Assembly (NCBI RefSeq): GCF_003265705.1
Contig: NW_020313005.1
Coordinates: 20,983,864 to 21,047,863 of the forward strand
DNA length: 64,000 nt
Direction of reading: 5' to 3'
DNA from: Callorhinus ursinus
Lineage: Eukaryota; Chordata; Mammalia; Carnivora; Otariidae
Shown here: piece by piece, positions 10,299 to 21,875 of the stretch
Layout of the letters: each line of letters starts with the position of its first letter
Numbering within the stretch: position 1 is the stretch's first letter
Notes under the pieces: generated by a model
What the model was told of the DNA's origin: nothing
The model's database searches: none
Seen by the model: the letters and a program-made list of their open reading frames with translations, nothing else
Made by a program: the position numbers and the translations under genes

Positions 10299-11520
10299 CA
10301 AGATAGTATCAATGTCAGACTCCGTGGCCTTAACCTTGTTAGGAAAGGTGTTTTATAGCCCAATGGCCCATCGACAGAATAAAACAAATGTTTGCCTCTG
10401 GTTAATGCTAATGGGAAGCTAACACGTCAGAGAGAATGGATGCCCTGGAAAATTATTGGGACCAATGTTCCCTTTGCTTATTTGCCACATCTGAGGTTCC
10501 AAACTGGGTGGCTTCCCTGAAAGCTCTCAACAGGAGAGACCCAGTGCCCGACGTGTGGAATGCGGCCGTTCCCACCCGGGGCCTTGCCACGTCCACTTCC
10601 CTCCTCCCTGGCCTGACCCCGTGGCCCGCCTCTGTGGTCAGCCTCCCTGTGCTCACGCTCTGGGCTCCTGGAGAATTGTCCAAGTCCCTGTGACTGCTCT
10701 TCTATCCCAGAAACGGTGTGCCCTGGGGCGGTGGCTCTTTGTGGCAGGCATCAGCCAAATGTGGAAGAGAGCTACTTTGCTCAGAGAAAACATGGCCAGT
10801 CTGGAGGTCACTAGGCAAAACCATCTCTAAATGGAACATCCTCAAGGGTATCAGCCCATTTCGTTACCCACAATCGCTTGTGAGGGTCGGTGTTTTACAG
10901 GGTCCAGAGGGGGACAGTGGCTGAAATGTCCCCTGGCTACTAGCGGGGCTTTGAGGAGGTTCCAGGTCTTTTGAAATAAGTCCAGGGGTCTTTCAACAAC
11001 CAGATCCTCAGCTCTTGCTGAGCAGCACCGGGCTGAAGATCAAACCCACTCAGCTTCGTTGGCCGTCTCCCCACCCTGTCTGCAGGACTTCCCAGGGGAG
11101 GGTGATAAGATCACCTTTTGCTCTGTCTCACCACCCTCCTTCCCCACTCTCTAAAGGTCATCTTTATCCAAAAGGTCTTCACTTCCGGCCTGACAATCAG
11201 GGCCAATCTGGTGGCATAGGAGGTATACTGGGAAAGCCTCGCCAGACACCCCCACCCCCACCCCCGGCCTCCCCCTATTCTGGTCTTGGCCTTCCTGGCT
11301 CTACGTCCACCATCCTCTCCTACAGCTCTGGTCCAGAGAATTCTCCTGCTGTGGAAAATGCAAACACCTCCGTAAGGGATGGCTAATTTAGTCTCGAATG
11401 TCTGTGATCTAGTTGACAGCTCCTTTTTTTGGGCTGAAAAAAAAACTAAGAGTGGGAGCAGAAGCAGGAGGGTCAGCAAAAATAAAAGAAGGGATGAGGT
11501 GCTGCCTTGTAGGGTCCCCC
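10299..11520. other. Non-repetitive stretch, no gene seen
   Basis: GC-rich. A CCCCCACC-type run lies near 11250-11266 and an A run near 11440. Open frames on both strands have no recognisable domain. Confidence 0.45.
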
Positions 11521-11534
11521 CGCCCCCTGGTCCC
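11521..11534 (-). promoter_or_regulatory. CTCF-like motif, minus orientation
   Basis: The reverse complement reads GGGACCAGGGGGCG, sharing ACCAGGGGGCG with the core but with the leading CC replaced by G. Weaker than the site at 3540. Confidence 0.35.
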
Positions 11535-13599
11535 GCGTGGAGGGTTCTGACACTGCCCTTGACAAAATGAAGCGTGTTCAGATACAGGGTGTTGCTGCTT
11601 GTTTCAAAACATGGGTCCCACCCTCCACACCTACCCAAGAAAGCAGATCTCCACAGAATAAGGTGGAGCCCTGAAATGAGAATGAATTATCCACCTTCCG
11701 CACACTCTGATGGCATCTGCGCTGGAACATTCGGGCCATTTCGACCACATAGTGTGGCTGATCCCTGCCGCACCTCAGGGTGATGCTGACAGGATCAGCC
11801 TTGACTCCAGAAAACACCTAGGCCTGTTCTCAGAAGAAAAAATGGGGTTTCCTTAAAAAGAACTTGAAAGGGGAAAAAAAATCTCAGCCTTTAATTTATT
11901 AAAAAAAAAAGCAAGCGGAGTCCATCTACTTTTTTGAAATAAACCAAGATACAGTTAATAGTTTACAGACGTTGGCTGGGGTTTTTCCTCTTTCATGTGT
12001 TTACGAAACGTTTTCCGCTCTTCACCTTTAAGAGCTTTCACACCTCCCTCTGAATTTGTCATTACTTTGAATGCCGAGCTGAAGGATCTCTCATCAAATG
12101 CAATCCCTAGGACTTGCCTCCTGGAGGATCCGCGGGCAGCAAATACCACTCCATGGGCAACACCACTTCGAAAAGTGCACCCCTCTGCGGGCCACGGAGG
12201 TGTGGCCATGCGTGAGGCAGCTGAGCAATGTCCAGGGTCACTGGGCAACCCCAAACACACATAGCCTGGCTAGAAGTGGCCTGGTGTATTTTTTCCCCAG
12301 GCAGGAGGCAGCTGGATTCTAACTTACTACAAACAGGTCGCTTTCAGTGACTTGAAGCCCAGATGAGGCATTACAATGTCAAGCACACTCGTTCCTCATC
12401 ACTGTCCCTATTTCTTCCCTGAGTGTTCAGCCAGGGTGGTCCTGATAAGAGCTCTGTTGCCAACAGAGAGCTCTCTACTTACAGCCTGCATGTGGTGGTG
12501 GCTCCTGGGCTCCCTGGGGGGTGCAGGAGGAAGTGAGTAGGTTCCAGAATGTTCTGGGGCAGCCTCCCCTTCATTCTTCTCTCTCTTTCCCCCACCTTTC
12601 CTTTTCACTGTTCCCTTATGGGTAGACTTCCCTGTTAATCTCCTTCCCCCGGAGGTGATAAAGCCCCCCACCCCCACTCCTCATAGCATTTTCCATCAGG
12701 ATGAAGGAGGACAGGCAGACTCCTTCTGGTGGCCATTCTCTGCAGGACACTAGCAAAGGCTGTTACTCAAATAGCAAGACGAGTGGAAATTTCTTTTGAT
12801 TTCTGGGATGGGCCCAGTGCTGAGCAGGCTGGCCTTGAAGACGTGGCCAGGTTCACAGCCTCCACTGGGTCCCAGGGCATCTCCCGATCCCAGAGGGTCT
12901 CCCTGTGGCTCACCAGCAGCACCACCAGCACCAGTTGGGCTGGGGAGGTGGACTGCAGAGGAGGGTGCGAAGGGGGGCTGGCAAACCCGGGTGCCTTGTT
13001 CCTGGCTTTTTTCTGTGGCATCTGCTGGAGTACAGCCTTGGCAACCAACACTGCCCGCCTGACAACAATTCATGGCATCTAATTGCTCTTTCCTTTTCAT
13101 TTTATTTAGTAACTGGGTTCAGCCCAGGAAACTCTGGCTTCCAATCCTTGAGTGTTTTGACTCAGGGACCGTAAACTGTCTGATTTCTTGGACAAACACA
13201 ATCTTGAGGAATTTTTCTCTTTATACAATGGCAAGGATCTGTGAATGTCAGCCTTCTCCACTCAGGCCTTGGCAGGTTTTTTTTTCCCTTTCCTACAGAC
13301 GTCAATCTCCTTAAAATAAATATTCCCTTTGGTTTTGGGGGCCCTTTCCTTTGGATTACTCACCTTTATCTCTGGGATTACAAAGCAGCTGGGAAGCAGA
13401 GATAGGGTTCACAGTGACTTTCACACAGAGCAGGAGAAACAGAGCACGCTGTGCGATCCAACTCATATTTTAGATTTTAACAACTCTGGAATTCACCTTT
13501 GGCTTTGGAGATTCTACTCCTTTGCCCTGGGGGGGGCCATCTACCTGTATGTTTTCCTACGTGGGGTGGCTACTCACCGTCTCCCTGGCCCAGCTTCCC
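11535..13599. other. Non-repetitive stretch, no gene seen
   Basis: Roughly 2 kb without a recognised repeat. Between 12729 and 13100 both strands are open for about 116 codons, but the predicted peptides have no familiar motif and no splice context I could support. Confidence 0.45.
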
Positions 13600-14040
13600 C
13601 TCACCTGTGACACCCTCCCTCCCCGCCAACACACACACAACCGCCTGAGTCATCTTTCTGAGGCAAATCTGGTCACGTCTCCCCCTCCTCCCAACAGACA
13701 CCCCGGAGGACTCCGATGAAGTCCCACTACTCAGTCAGGCAAACTGAGTCCTTCACTGTCTGGCCTTGCCTGCCTCTTTGGTCTCATTTCTCGTTACTTC
13801 CCCTGTGTACTCCATGGTGCAGGCCACCAGGAGGGGAGACCTTTCGCCTTGGTTCTTTGGCATGTGTGATCCCTTCTGCCTGCAATGCATTTCTGCTCCT
13901 TGTTGGAGTCTTTCTTGTCCATTCTGACTGTGTGAGGCCATCCTATACAAAGAGAATCTCCCCCTCGCTCGCCCGGCCACCTTCCACCATCCAAAGAGCT
14001 GCGAACTTCCGATCCCCGTCATTATTCCTTCCGCTCAAAT
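13600..14040 (+). repeat. L2 LINE internal remnant
   Basis: TGAGTCATCTTTCTGAGGCA, AAATCTGGTCACGTCTCCCC, CTGGCCTTGCCTGCCTC, CCTTCTGCCTGCAATGCATT follow the sense L2 3' ORF2 region (ATCTGATCATGTC..., GCCTGGAATGC...). Diverged. Confidence 0.55.
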
Positions 14041-14249
14041 ACACTGCTAACCACTCTTAAGTCTTCTTCTCCTTCTCCCTTGTCTTCTCTCCCTCTTCAT
14101 CTCTTTCTCCTCTTTTTAAAGAGTGGATAATATCTTTGAAATCTCTGCTGGGCCTTGTGTGGTACCTGGCGTTCTACCAAAACCAAAAGGTTCGCATGCT
14201 AATTTTGGTCTTACCAAATATCTGCGATGCCTGGACGCCGGCCGGGCAC

Positions 14250-14640
14250 ATTATGTCGGCTCCCTCACTTAAATAGCACACCACCCTGTGAGGTACATGT
14301 GATTTTCTCATTTTCACGTCATGCAGGCCGAGGCTCAGTGAGTTCAAATTGCTTTTGGGGGGGGGCGCCTGGGGGGCTCAGTCTGCTAAGAGTCTGCCTT
14401 CTGCTCAGGTCATGATCCCAGGGTCCTGGGATCGAGCCCTGCATCGGGCTCCCTGCTCGGTGGGGAGGCTTCTTTTCCCTCTCCCTCTGCCCTCCCACTG
14501 CTTGTGTGCTCTCTCTCTCTCTGTCAAGTAAATAAATAAAAAATCTTTTAAAAAAATTGCTTTTGCAAGGTCACACTGCTGGCAAAATGGTATGCTTCAT
14601 GTTCAGGCCTCTCTGACCCCAAAGCCTGGGCTCTTTTGTA
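14250..14640 (-). repeat. MIR element, split by a SINE
   Basis: Left part: CACCCTGTGAGGTACATGTG and CCGAGGCTCAGTGAGTTCAA. Right part: TTTTGCAAGGTCACACTGCT and CCCAAAGCCTGGGCTCTTTT. Together they restore the order of an antisense MIR, with the CAN SINE at 14358-14553 inserted in it. Confidence 0.72.
14358..14553 (+). mobile_element. CAN SINE (SINEC) with target duplication
   Basis: Full-length head-to-tail element: GGGCGCCTGGGGGGCTCAGT, GGTCATGATCCCAGGGTCCT, CT-rich middle, AAATAAATAAAAAATCTTTT. The 12-base target duplication AAATTGCTTTTG is perfect at 14346-14357 and 14554-14565. Confidence 0.96.
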
Positions 14641-15469
14641 CTGCCCCTTAGCACCTGCGCGGGTCCTTGGTGCGTGCATGCAGGGCCCAAGGACCGGGAC
14701 CCTGAGTTTGGTTCTCCCCGATGCTCCCTGTGAGCTCCTGACTTTTCTGCACCTCCCTCATCTGTGAGTGAGGTGAAAATGGAAGTGCTAACTGCCATCC
14801 TCAGGGTGTTTGCTAAGCACAGCAGGTTGTGGTAAATCATCTGCAATGAGCACGCATTCCCCCCAAAAAAGTAAGGTAAGGAGGACTCTTACACCCTTCC
14901 CCGCTCTGATTTCCTTCCTACTCCATCCTGAATTTACTGTGGTTTCCTGGCCAAAGAAACTCGTCCCTGGGGAAAGTCAGCTGCCATGGTTCTGGGGTGC
15001 TAGGTAATACCGGGGGATTTTGTGTCTTTCAACTGGGGTCAGGCAGAGGTGGGTCTGGTCGATTTGGGTATAGAAATGCCTGGAGACCCGGAGTAACCAG
15101 GTCCCGCTGAGTGTAGGGTGGAAAATTATGTAAACAGAGCATTGGAGGAAAAGGGAAGCCTGCAGGGGAGCGGAGCAAGGAGAGACCCAGGCGGAGGGGT
15201 GCTGAGCGAGTCCCCGAGGTGGAGGGTCCAATGATGTGTGCATTCTGGGGGCTGCTCGGCAGAGCCTCTTGTGGGGCCTCCCACCCTCTTGTCTTCCCTT
15301 CTTTGTTCCAGAGATAGAATCCACTAGAACTGGTCAGCGTAGGTTTATGAGAGCACCTCCTCCTCCCAAGGCACTAAAGAAGTGCAGAATTGTTAGACAC
15401 GGACCATGTCCTTGAGAAGCGTAGCCTGAGAAAGGGTAAATAAGAGGTTCCTTCGAGTGCTCGCTAATT
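14641..15469. other. Non-repetitive stretch, no gene seen
   Basis: Nothing recognised beyond chance frames. Confidence 0.45.
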
Positions 15470-15665
15470 TAAACAGTACTTATCAGATGCTTTACTATGT
15501 TGCGAGGGCGAGACGGCGGAAGACCCGGGGACGAACAACGTGTCAGGTGGGGATCATCGCTGTTATTCAGAGCAAGAGCTCAAGGTGGAGGGGAGTAGGG
15601 TGAAGCCCCTGCGCTGCCTTCTGCAGAGCGGTCCGGGAAGGTCTCAGTGAGTAGGGCACAGGCTT
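15470..15665 (-). repeat. L2 LINE 3' end remnant
   Basis: AACAGTACTTATCAGATGCT, then GAGCAAGAGCTCAAGG and GTCCGGGAAGGTCTCAGTGA match the antisense L2 layout (CACTTACTATGTGCC...GGGAAGGCTTCTCTGA). Confidence 0.5.
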
Positions 15666-17940
15666 GACCCGAAGCCAGATGCGGCCCCGCGCCCCACCCC
15701 CCGCCCCATCAAGTGCCGGCCATGGTCATGGGGACTCCGCTCCCTTGCTGAGAGAAGTCGCGCGGGCTCACAGCTCGATTCGACGTCTGGACACATTCGG
15801 ATCAGCAACTGGAAACCGAGTCTTGCCCAGAAAATCCCGAGTGGGCTGCTGTCCTACTGACCGGCCACTGCACTTCGGTTCCACGCACCTGCTCGGCAGC
15901 CCCTGCCTGGCGAGTAAACAAGGGACACACAGCAAGAAAGCCAGCCACCAGCAGCAGAAGTTGGCACTTGTCTCTGGCTCTCTTGTCACTCTCGGTCCTG
16001 CTTTCTTTGTTTGGTGCCGAGAGAAGGCAGCCGAAGCCGGACGGCCTGTGAGCTCACTGAGTGCCTGCGCCCACCCGGGTCAGGCCCCCAGAGCCCAGCC
16101 CTCAAGCTGGCACCTTTCTTCCCCTCTCCTCAGAACAGAGCCTGCCTGGTTTTAAAACCTTCTGGCCCAGGGAGTAATTTCATCTTGCCATATCTGCCCC
16201 AGTAAAGCTGAAGTCAGGAGAGGTGTGTTTTGTCAAAGGCGCCCGGTGCCCAGAACATGTCTCTGAGCTCCTACCCACCTCCTTTCTTCAAAAACAGGAA
16301 ATCACCTCAGGCCAGTGTCAATCAGCCCCCACGCCCAGGGGTTTAGATTGCACTGGTGCTCAGAAAGTCCGTTTAAGACTTGGCAAGTGAGGCCTCTTGA
16401 GGGCCCAGCCATTCTCCTTTTGTCTTATTCCAGTCTCCCGGATTTCTCTCCCTGCCCTCCTCCTCGGCTTGGGATTCAGACTCTGGCTTCTTGGATAAGA
16501 CGTGGGTTCTGCAGGTGGGCAGTTGTCTGTGCTGGTTGGAATAAAGGATGAGGCCTTTGATTCTGGAACCCACTGTGCTGTCTATGTTATTGGATTGATG
16601 TGTTGATTCTACTGCCTTGCGGCCGATATGGTACATTCACGTAAGTCATCCTCAAGAGCAAAAATACCCATAAAATACCACTTTTGCTTTTTAGGAGGAA
16701 GGCTTTGGGCTTCATCTTGAGTTGCTAGTGTTATTTTAGGGTAGAGAAGACACAGACGTGGGGACTCAGGTGGCTGGGGATGGGGGCAGGAAGAAAGGAG
16801 TGCCACCAGGAAGTCATTCCCGCAGGGCGTCCGGCTGTGCTGAGCCCAGAGTATGAACCGCCCTTGTCAGGCACGGCAGCCAGGCCTGAGCCACTTCCTC
16901 GCACACCCCGCCATCTAGCTGGCATAGCTCCGTCCTCCTTGTCTGTCACCTGGCCACGTTCTCCCCCTCCTTCCTCTCTTCTCCCAACGTCTGCTCCTTC
17001 TGATCTTGCTTCCTCTTCTAAATCGGAATTCCTTTCTGCAGACATCGGAGGCCCGTAGTACTGAGGGATGGAGTGGGTCATGAGTGAATGTGCTCTCTTT
17101 CTCTGTCACTGCTTTATTGGATCATCGGTGACAGAAAACTGTAATACCATGGAAGGGAATCCAAAGATGAAATTGGTTGCTGGGGAGGGAAGAGAGGAGT
17201 TGAAGCCAGGATGCTGTGGGAGGGATTCATGCCAGGTGATCTTTGAGGGCTGCCCCCAGAGGCTGTGTTTCCTGTACCTCCAGCTCCTGAGGGACGGACT
17301 TCCTTCTCCCAGCTCTTAGCTGCCACCTGGTCTGCCCTAAGACCATCTCTGGGACTCCCAAAGTGTGCCTTCTTGGAAACACATGTGGCAAGGACTCTGG
17401 ATTCCTTCAGGCTTGGAAATGCTCAGTGGCCAGGAGGAGGGTGACCTGGTGGGTCGCAGAGCTCCCACTGGGAGAGAAGTTGAGAAAGTTTACAGCTTTG
17501 TCTTGGGACATTTGCTAAGTCATGTTTTAAGAGAAATCCCATCCGATGCAACATGAACCCACCGCCAAGCGGTGAGATGCATAGGTTCTCAGGCTCTGAG
17601 ACCCTATGGGAGATTGCCTATAGGACCCCATAGCCTGGGAAACTGGCCTAGAGGTTTTATAGAGTGACTAATATCCTACAGGGATCATTTGGGTCCCAGG
17701 ACTTGCAGCAGGGTCAGCAGCCCAGCCCCCCTTTGAGCAACACCCCTGGGACTGTTCATGTCCATCTGGAAGAAACTCATCTCTGAGTCTGGTTCAGGGC
17801 TTATTTCTCTTTCCCACCTCTCACCCGACTGTGTGATTTATACATCATTTTACATTTTATGTTGGGAAATCCCAAAGCATCTGAAAGGCAAGCAGGGATA
17901 CTCAAGCTGCAGCCAGAGGTAAATGTGCAAGAAGCTGCAA
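15666..17940. other. Non-repetitive GC-rich stretch, no gene seen
   Basis: About 2.3 kb with no recognised repeat. A 163-codon plus-strand frame begins at 15664 but has no recognisable domain, and the minus strand is open over part of it as well. Confidence 0.45.
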
Positions 17941-17964
17941 GGAAAGGAGAGAGGGAATGAAAAA

Positions 17965-18024
17965 AGGAGACACACACACACATACACACACAGATGGAGA
18001 CAGAGACAGAAACAGAGAGAGAAG
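17965..18024. repeat. CA- and GA-rich low-complexity tract
   Basis: ACACACACACACATACACAC is followed by GAGACAGAGACAGAAACAG. Confidence 0.85.
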
Positions 18025-18477
18025 AATGTGGAAGGAAAATGGCCAGGAAGAAGCCGGGTCTCTAAGGCTTACTACTGTAATATTATAATTAATAATTTTG
18101 TCATATTTGCTACTGCATGACAACATTGTAGATGTTTGGATTATAGAATTGGGCGAAACAGTGTCACAAGAACAAAAATCCTTTCTCCCTCATTTGGGGA
18201 CATCATCCAGCAGGGGATATTCTATGTTCAGAGGAGTAATCAGTTGGCTCTGACCTGGAGCTTCTTCCCCATCACCTGGCTAAACATGACACCTGCTTGG
18301 TTATTTTCATCCAGGGGGGAGAAGGAGCCCCAAATCCTTACTCACAGTGCATGTGCTGCTATAACTCCTGATTTCACCCCACCAGCCTGAGTCCTGGCAA
18401 GCGGATACATTTACAAGACTTGGTTGCTATTCTTTTGTGTTAATGACAGGTAAAGCTTGGAACTGGTCCAAGGAGGC

Positions 18478-18873
18478 AGAGTGGTGGCGTGGAAATGCCT
18501 GGGATCTGTATGACACTTAAATGATTTTAAATCCTGACTTGTTGGCCATATGGCTCTATTAAAGCCCTTTGAGGGGTACCTGGGTGGCTCAGTCGTTAAG
18601 CATCTGCCTTTGGCTCAGGTCATGATCCTGGGATCCTGGGATCAAACCCCGCAATGGGGTCCCTGCTCAGCAGGATGTCTGCTTTTCCCTCTGCCTCTGC
18701 CCCTTCTCCAGCTTGCGTGTACTCTCTCTCTCTTCCTCCTTCCCTCTCTCAAATAAATAAATTTTATTTTTCTTAAAGTGCTTTGAGATTCAACTTCTCC
18801 CTATGGATAGTGTCAGAGTGCCTCTGAGGATCTCGTATAGTGCGCTGCATATGGTAATTATTTGATAGATAGA
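18478..18873 (+). repeat. Probable MIR element, split by a SINE
   Basis: Left: AGAGTGGTGGCGTGGAAATG and TTTTAAATCCTGACTTG. Right: CTGCATATGGTAATTATTTG. These resemble the start and end of a sense MIR around the SINE at 18574-18774. Highly diverged. Confidence 0.45.
18574..18774 (+). mobile_element. CAN SINE (SINEC) with target duplication
   Basis: Head GGGTACCTGGGTGGCTCAGT, CT-rich middle, tail AAATAAATAAATTTTATTTT. The flanks AAAGCCCTTTGAG (18561-18573) and AAAGTGCTTTGAG (18775-18787) agree at 11 of 13 bases. Confidence 0.94.
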
Positions 18874-19064
18874 AGCCCTTCTTACAATCTAGTGTAATTG
18901 TCTAGTTTTGTCGGATGAATCTAGAACCCAGACTGGCACTTTACACAGGGAAGGGATTCTGTAAATACTTGTTGGGTAGAACTGATAAGCTACTCAGGGT
19001 CCTAAAACCCAAGTCTCTGGACTCAAATTCAGGGCTCTTTAGAATTGATTTTACCTGTTCTTTT

Positions 19065-19251
19065 TCTTTTTTTTTTTTTTTTTTTAAAGATTTTATTTAT
19101 TTATTTGAAGGAGAGAGAGAGAGAGAGCACAAGCAGGGGGAGCAGCAGGTTCTCCACTGAGCAGGAAGCCTGGGCTCTATCCCAGGACTCCAAGATCATG
19201 ACCTGAGCTAAAGGCAGACACTCAACCGACTGAGCCACCCAGGTGCCCCTC
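19065..19251 (-). mobile_element. CAN SINE (SINEC), minus strand
   Basis: Poly(T), AAAGATTTTATTTATTTATT, GA repeats, GAGCAGGAAGCCTGGGCTC, GAGCCACCCAGGTGCCCC. Flanks ACCTGTTCTTTT (19053-19064) and ACATGTTCTTTT (19252-19263) form a target duplication with one mismatch. Confidence 0.95.
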
Positions 19252-19263
19252 ACATGTTCTTTT

Positions 19264-20042
19264 CTGAACAGGCTTCTTCTCTGCTTTCAATCCCACAGAC
19301 CACAGAGGCTCCGACATGGTCCTTCTTCCTGATATGGGCTCGGTGGAGGATGTGCTGTGGATGCAGTGAGTTTAGCTCAAGGTGCTTCCCTGGGAGCAGC
19401 AGGAGCTTCTCTAAGAGGTTGAGTTGGGGGTTCCATCCAGAAGAGGAACTGGCAGATGATGCTCTCTCCACTGCACGCCTGGCTGGGGGTTGATAAGTGA
19501 TCTTCAGAGACGTCGAGGGAGCTCTCTGTTTCTGCTTCCTTGCAAAACCATGACTCAGGAATATTGTTCACATCCTCAGGATGGCATGGGAGCTAAAAAT
19601 AAACCATGACCAAACAGACCCCATTGAGGAGCAGTGGAGCGGGGGTGGCGAAGAGCTGAGAGCAGGGAGATGGGAGATGGAAAGATGCCAGTGGAGCCGG
19701 AGGGAGGAGAGCAAGGGGAGGAAGAGGGGGAAGGGGGGGGAATGGACGCTGGACAAGACACACGCCTTGACACAGGACAGAGGAGAGTGAGGGAGAGTCT
19801 TGGAGAGAAGACATGTCTAAGGCATACATGAACTACAAACATGAATTTAACGTTTGCAATAACAAAAGCAGTCTGGAGTCTTGGCTCAGGGTCACCAGCC
19901 GCTCTCCTTGATCCTACCCAGGGCGTCCCCACTGCTCTTTCTTCCTGAGAGACGTTGTAAATGTCTTCAGTCATCAGTTCTGTGCTGAGAACCCCAAATC
20001 TTCATCTCTGACTTTAATCTCTCACCCGAGTTTGGTCAGTAC
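19264..20042. other. Purine-rich stretch, no gene seen
   Basis: 19620-19770 is rich in GGAGG/GAAGAGG units, which generate the E/G-rich and S/P/L-rich peptides on the two strands. No gene recognised. Confidence 0.45.
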
Positions 20043-20260
20043 CTTCAACTGCCTATAGCAGTGGATTTCCCACGGAATTCTGAGGAGCCCCGAGGATCTG
20101 AGAGGCAGGTGGAGGGGTGCCGAGGAACTAGGGCTCCCAGCATGCCTACTTTTAAACTAGCACATCTCCCTTTCAATCTACCATATGTATTAGGTTCCTC
20201 CTAAGGTTTTGCTTGCTGCTTAAAATAAATTTGGCAACCATTGCCTTTTAGGTTGAAACC
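20043..20260. repeat. Possible ancient DNA-transposon (MER-type) remnant
   Basis: AGCAGTGGATTTCCCACGGA at the left and AAATTTGGCAACCATTGCC at the right resemble inverted, imperfect ends of an old hAT-like MER element. Family not assigned. Confidence 0.3.
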
Positions 20261-20292
20261 ATCTTTGCTAAAATTTAAAAGGTCCCCAGTTA

Positions 20293-20460
20293 GGGGTGCC
20301 AGGGTGGCTCAGTAAGTGTCCAGCGTCCGACTCTTGATTTCATGATCTCAGAGTCGTGAGATCGAGGCACGCAATGGGCTCTGCTCTGGGCATGGAGACT
20401 GCTTGAGATTCTCTCTCTCTCTTTCTCTCCCTCTGCCCCTCCCCACTCTGAAAAAAAAAT
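20293..20460 (+). mobile_element. Older CAN SINE with target duplication
   Basis: Diverged head GGGGTGCCAGGGTGGCTCAG, TTCATGATCTCAGAGTCGTG, GAGATTCTCTCTCTCTCTTT and a short A tail. Flanks GTCCCCAGTTA (20282-20292) and GTCCTCAGTTA (20461-20471) differ at one base. Confidence 0.92.
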
Positions 20461-20509
20461 GTCCTCAGTTAAATGTGCCCCTTCCCCGATCTGTTCTCCA
20501 TTTTCCCCT

Positions 20510-21875
20510 TCCCTCCCTTCCTTTGCTATTACAACCATCCTCCCAGTCCTTCAGACTCCAGAGCTTGGGTACACTGAGGTGCCTAATTCCCACCTCTGCA
20601 GAAGATCTCATCTATGGCCTTGGAAATGCCTCTCAGATTCAGCACTTTCTCCTCCACCTGCTGTGGCACCCTTGGTCCCATTGTCTCAGGGCCGAGATCG
20701 CCGTGGCATCTAACCCACTTTTCTCTCCTCCCCTTCTGTGTCGCGCAGCCCTAACTAAACTTCTTTTTCCATCTTTGTTAGTTTGCTGCTCACTTTTCAG
20801 AACCCTTCGGTGCTCCCGTGGCCTTTTCTGGAAAACCTCCACCCAGAATTCAGAAGGCCCTGCTGGTGCAGAGGTTGATCAGTTGGACCCATCTCTCCGA
20901 CTGACTTTCCCATCAGACTTTCCTCTCCATGTGAGGTGCATACCTCCTTCAGCTCTGCTCTTTTGTTCCCCACCTGGGAATATGCTCCACTCTTTGTTAA
21001 CGGTCCTATTGTTGCCTATCCTTTGAATTTCCTCAAATCTAACCTTTGCCACTTTTCTTCTCTAAGACTTCCAAATTATTTTAGCCCATTCTTTTTTCTG
21101 AATCTGTGCAATCTCTTCAGTCTGTAATGCTTAGCTTAGTATTTGTTTATACTCAGGTTAATCCCACTCCTGGCTCAGGGCCTGGCCCCATCCCCTGACA
21201 CTGCCAGTGCCCTCCCCACCCTACCTGGGGGCCCTCGGGCTTCTGAGTCTGTCATGCCCAACTCCCTTTACTGCCTCACCTTTCCTAAGGGCCTCTCAGG
21301 CAGACCCACCTTGTCCCTGAGCCACAGGTGTTGCGGGCCTGGACTTTACAGATATGTCGATCTATTGCTTTGGATGACTTTCAATATCCAGGGTCTTGAC
21401 TTTACAAGCAAGAATGGAGTGTCCCCAGCCTTTTTGTTTTCCCGTCCTCAGTGGGGCAACCTGGACACATTCTTAATCACTGCACTGCAGCTATACCGGC
21501 CTTTTTGTCTCTGGGACACGACAGGCTACTCCAGCCTCCGCACTTGACATCCCTTGCCACCATCTTTGGCAGGGTTGCTCCTACTCACCCTTCACTTCCT
21601 AGGGGAACACTAAAAGTCACTTCGTAGGGGGACACTTTGCTGATGGAGGCGGATGGGCGCTGCAATATGCTCTCAGAACATCTTATGCTTTTCTTTCATG
21701 GTGCTTATTGCACCTGCAACCATATGATTAGTTCTTTACTGACACACTTTCTCCAGTGGCCCACATGTCCCATTTGGACAGGGACCTATTGTGTAGTATT
21801 TTCTGCTTTGCTCCTGACACTGAGTATACGTAGTGCCTGGCTCAGAGCAGGATATGTTTGTAGAAGACGTACTTT
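20510..21875 (+). repeat. L2 LINE remnant, ORF2 end to 3' end
   Basis: Follows sense L2: ACTTTTCAGAACCCTTCGGT, TGAGGTGCATACCTCCTTCA, a mid region, then GTGCTTATTGCACCTGCAAC, TTTGGACAGGGACC, GTAGTGCCTGGCTCAGAGCA at the 3' end. The 207-codon frame starting at 20403 runs from the SINE into this repeat and is not a gene. Confidence 0.55.

Noticed and set aside
11111..11638. 175-codon minus-strand frame
   Set aside because: No recognisable domain, overlapped by open frames on the plus strand, and located in GC-rich DNA where long chance frames are common.
12729..13100. Two overlapping 116-117-codon frames on opposite strands
   Set aside because: Mutual overlap and lack of motifs or splice context suggest chance openness.
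20403..21026. 207-codon plus-strand frame
   Set aside because: It begins in the CT-rich part of a SINE and continues through an L2 remnant.
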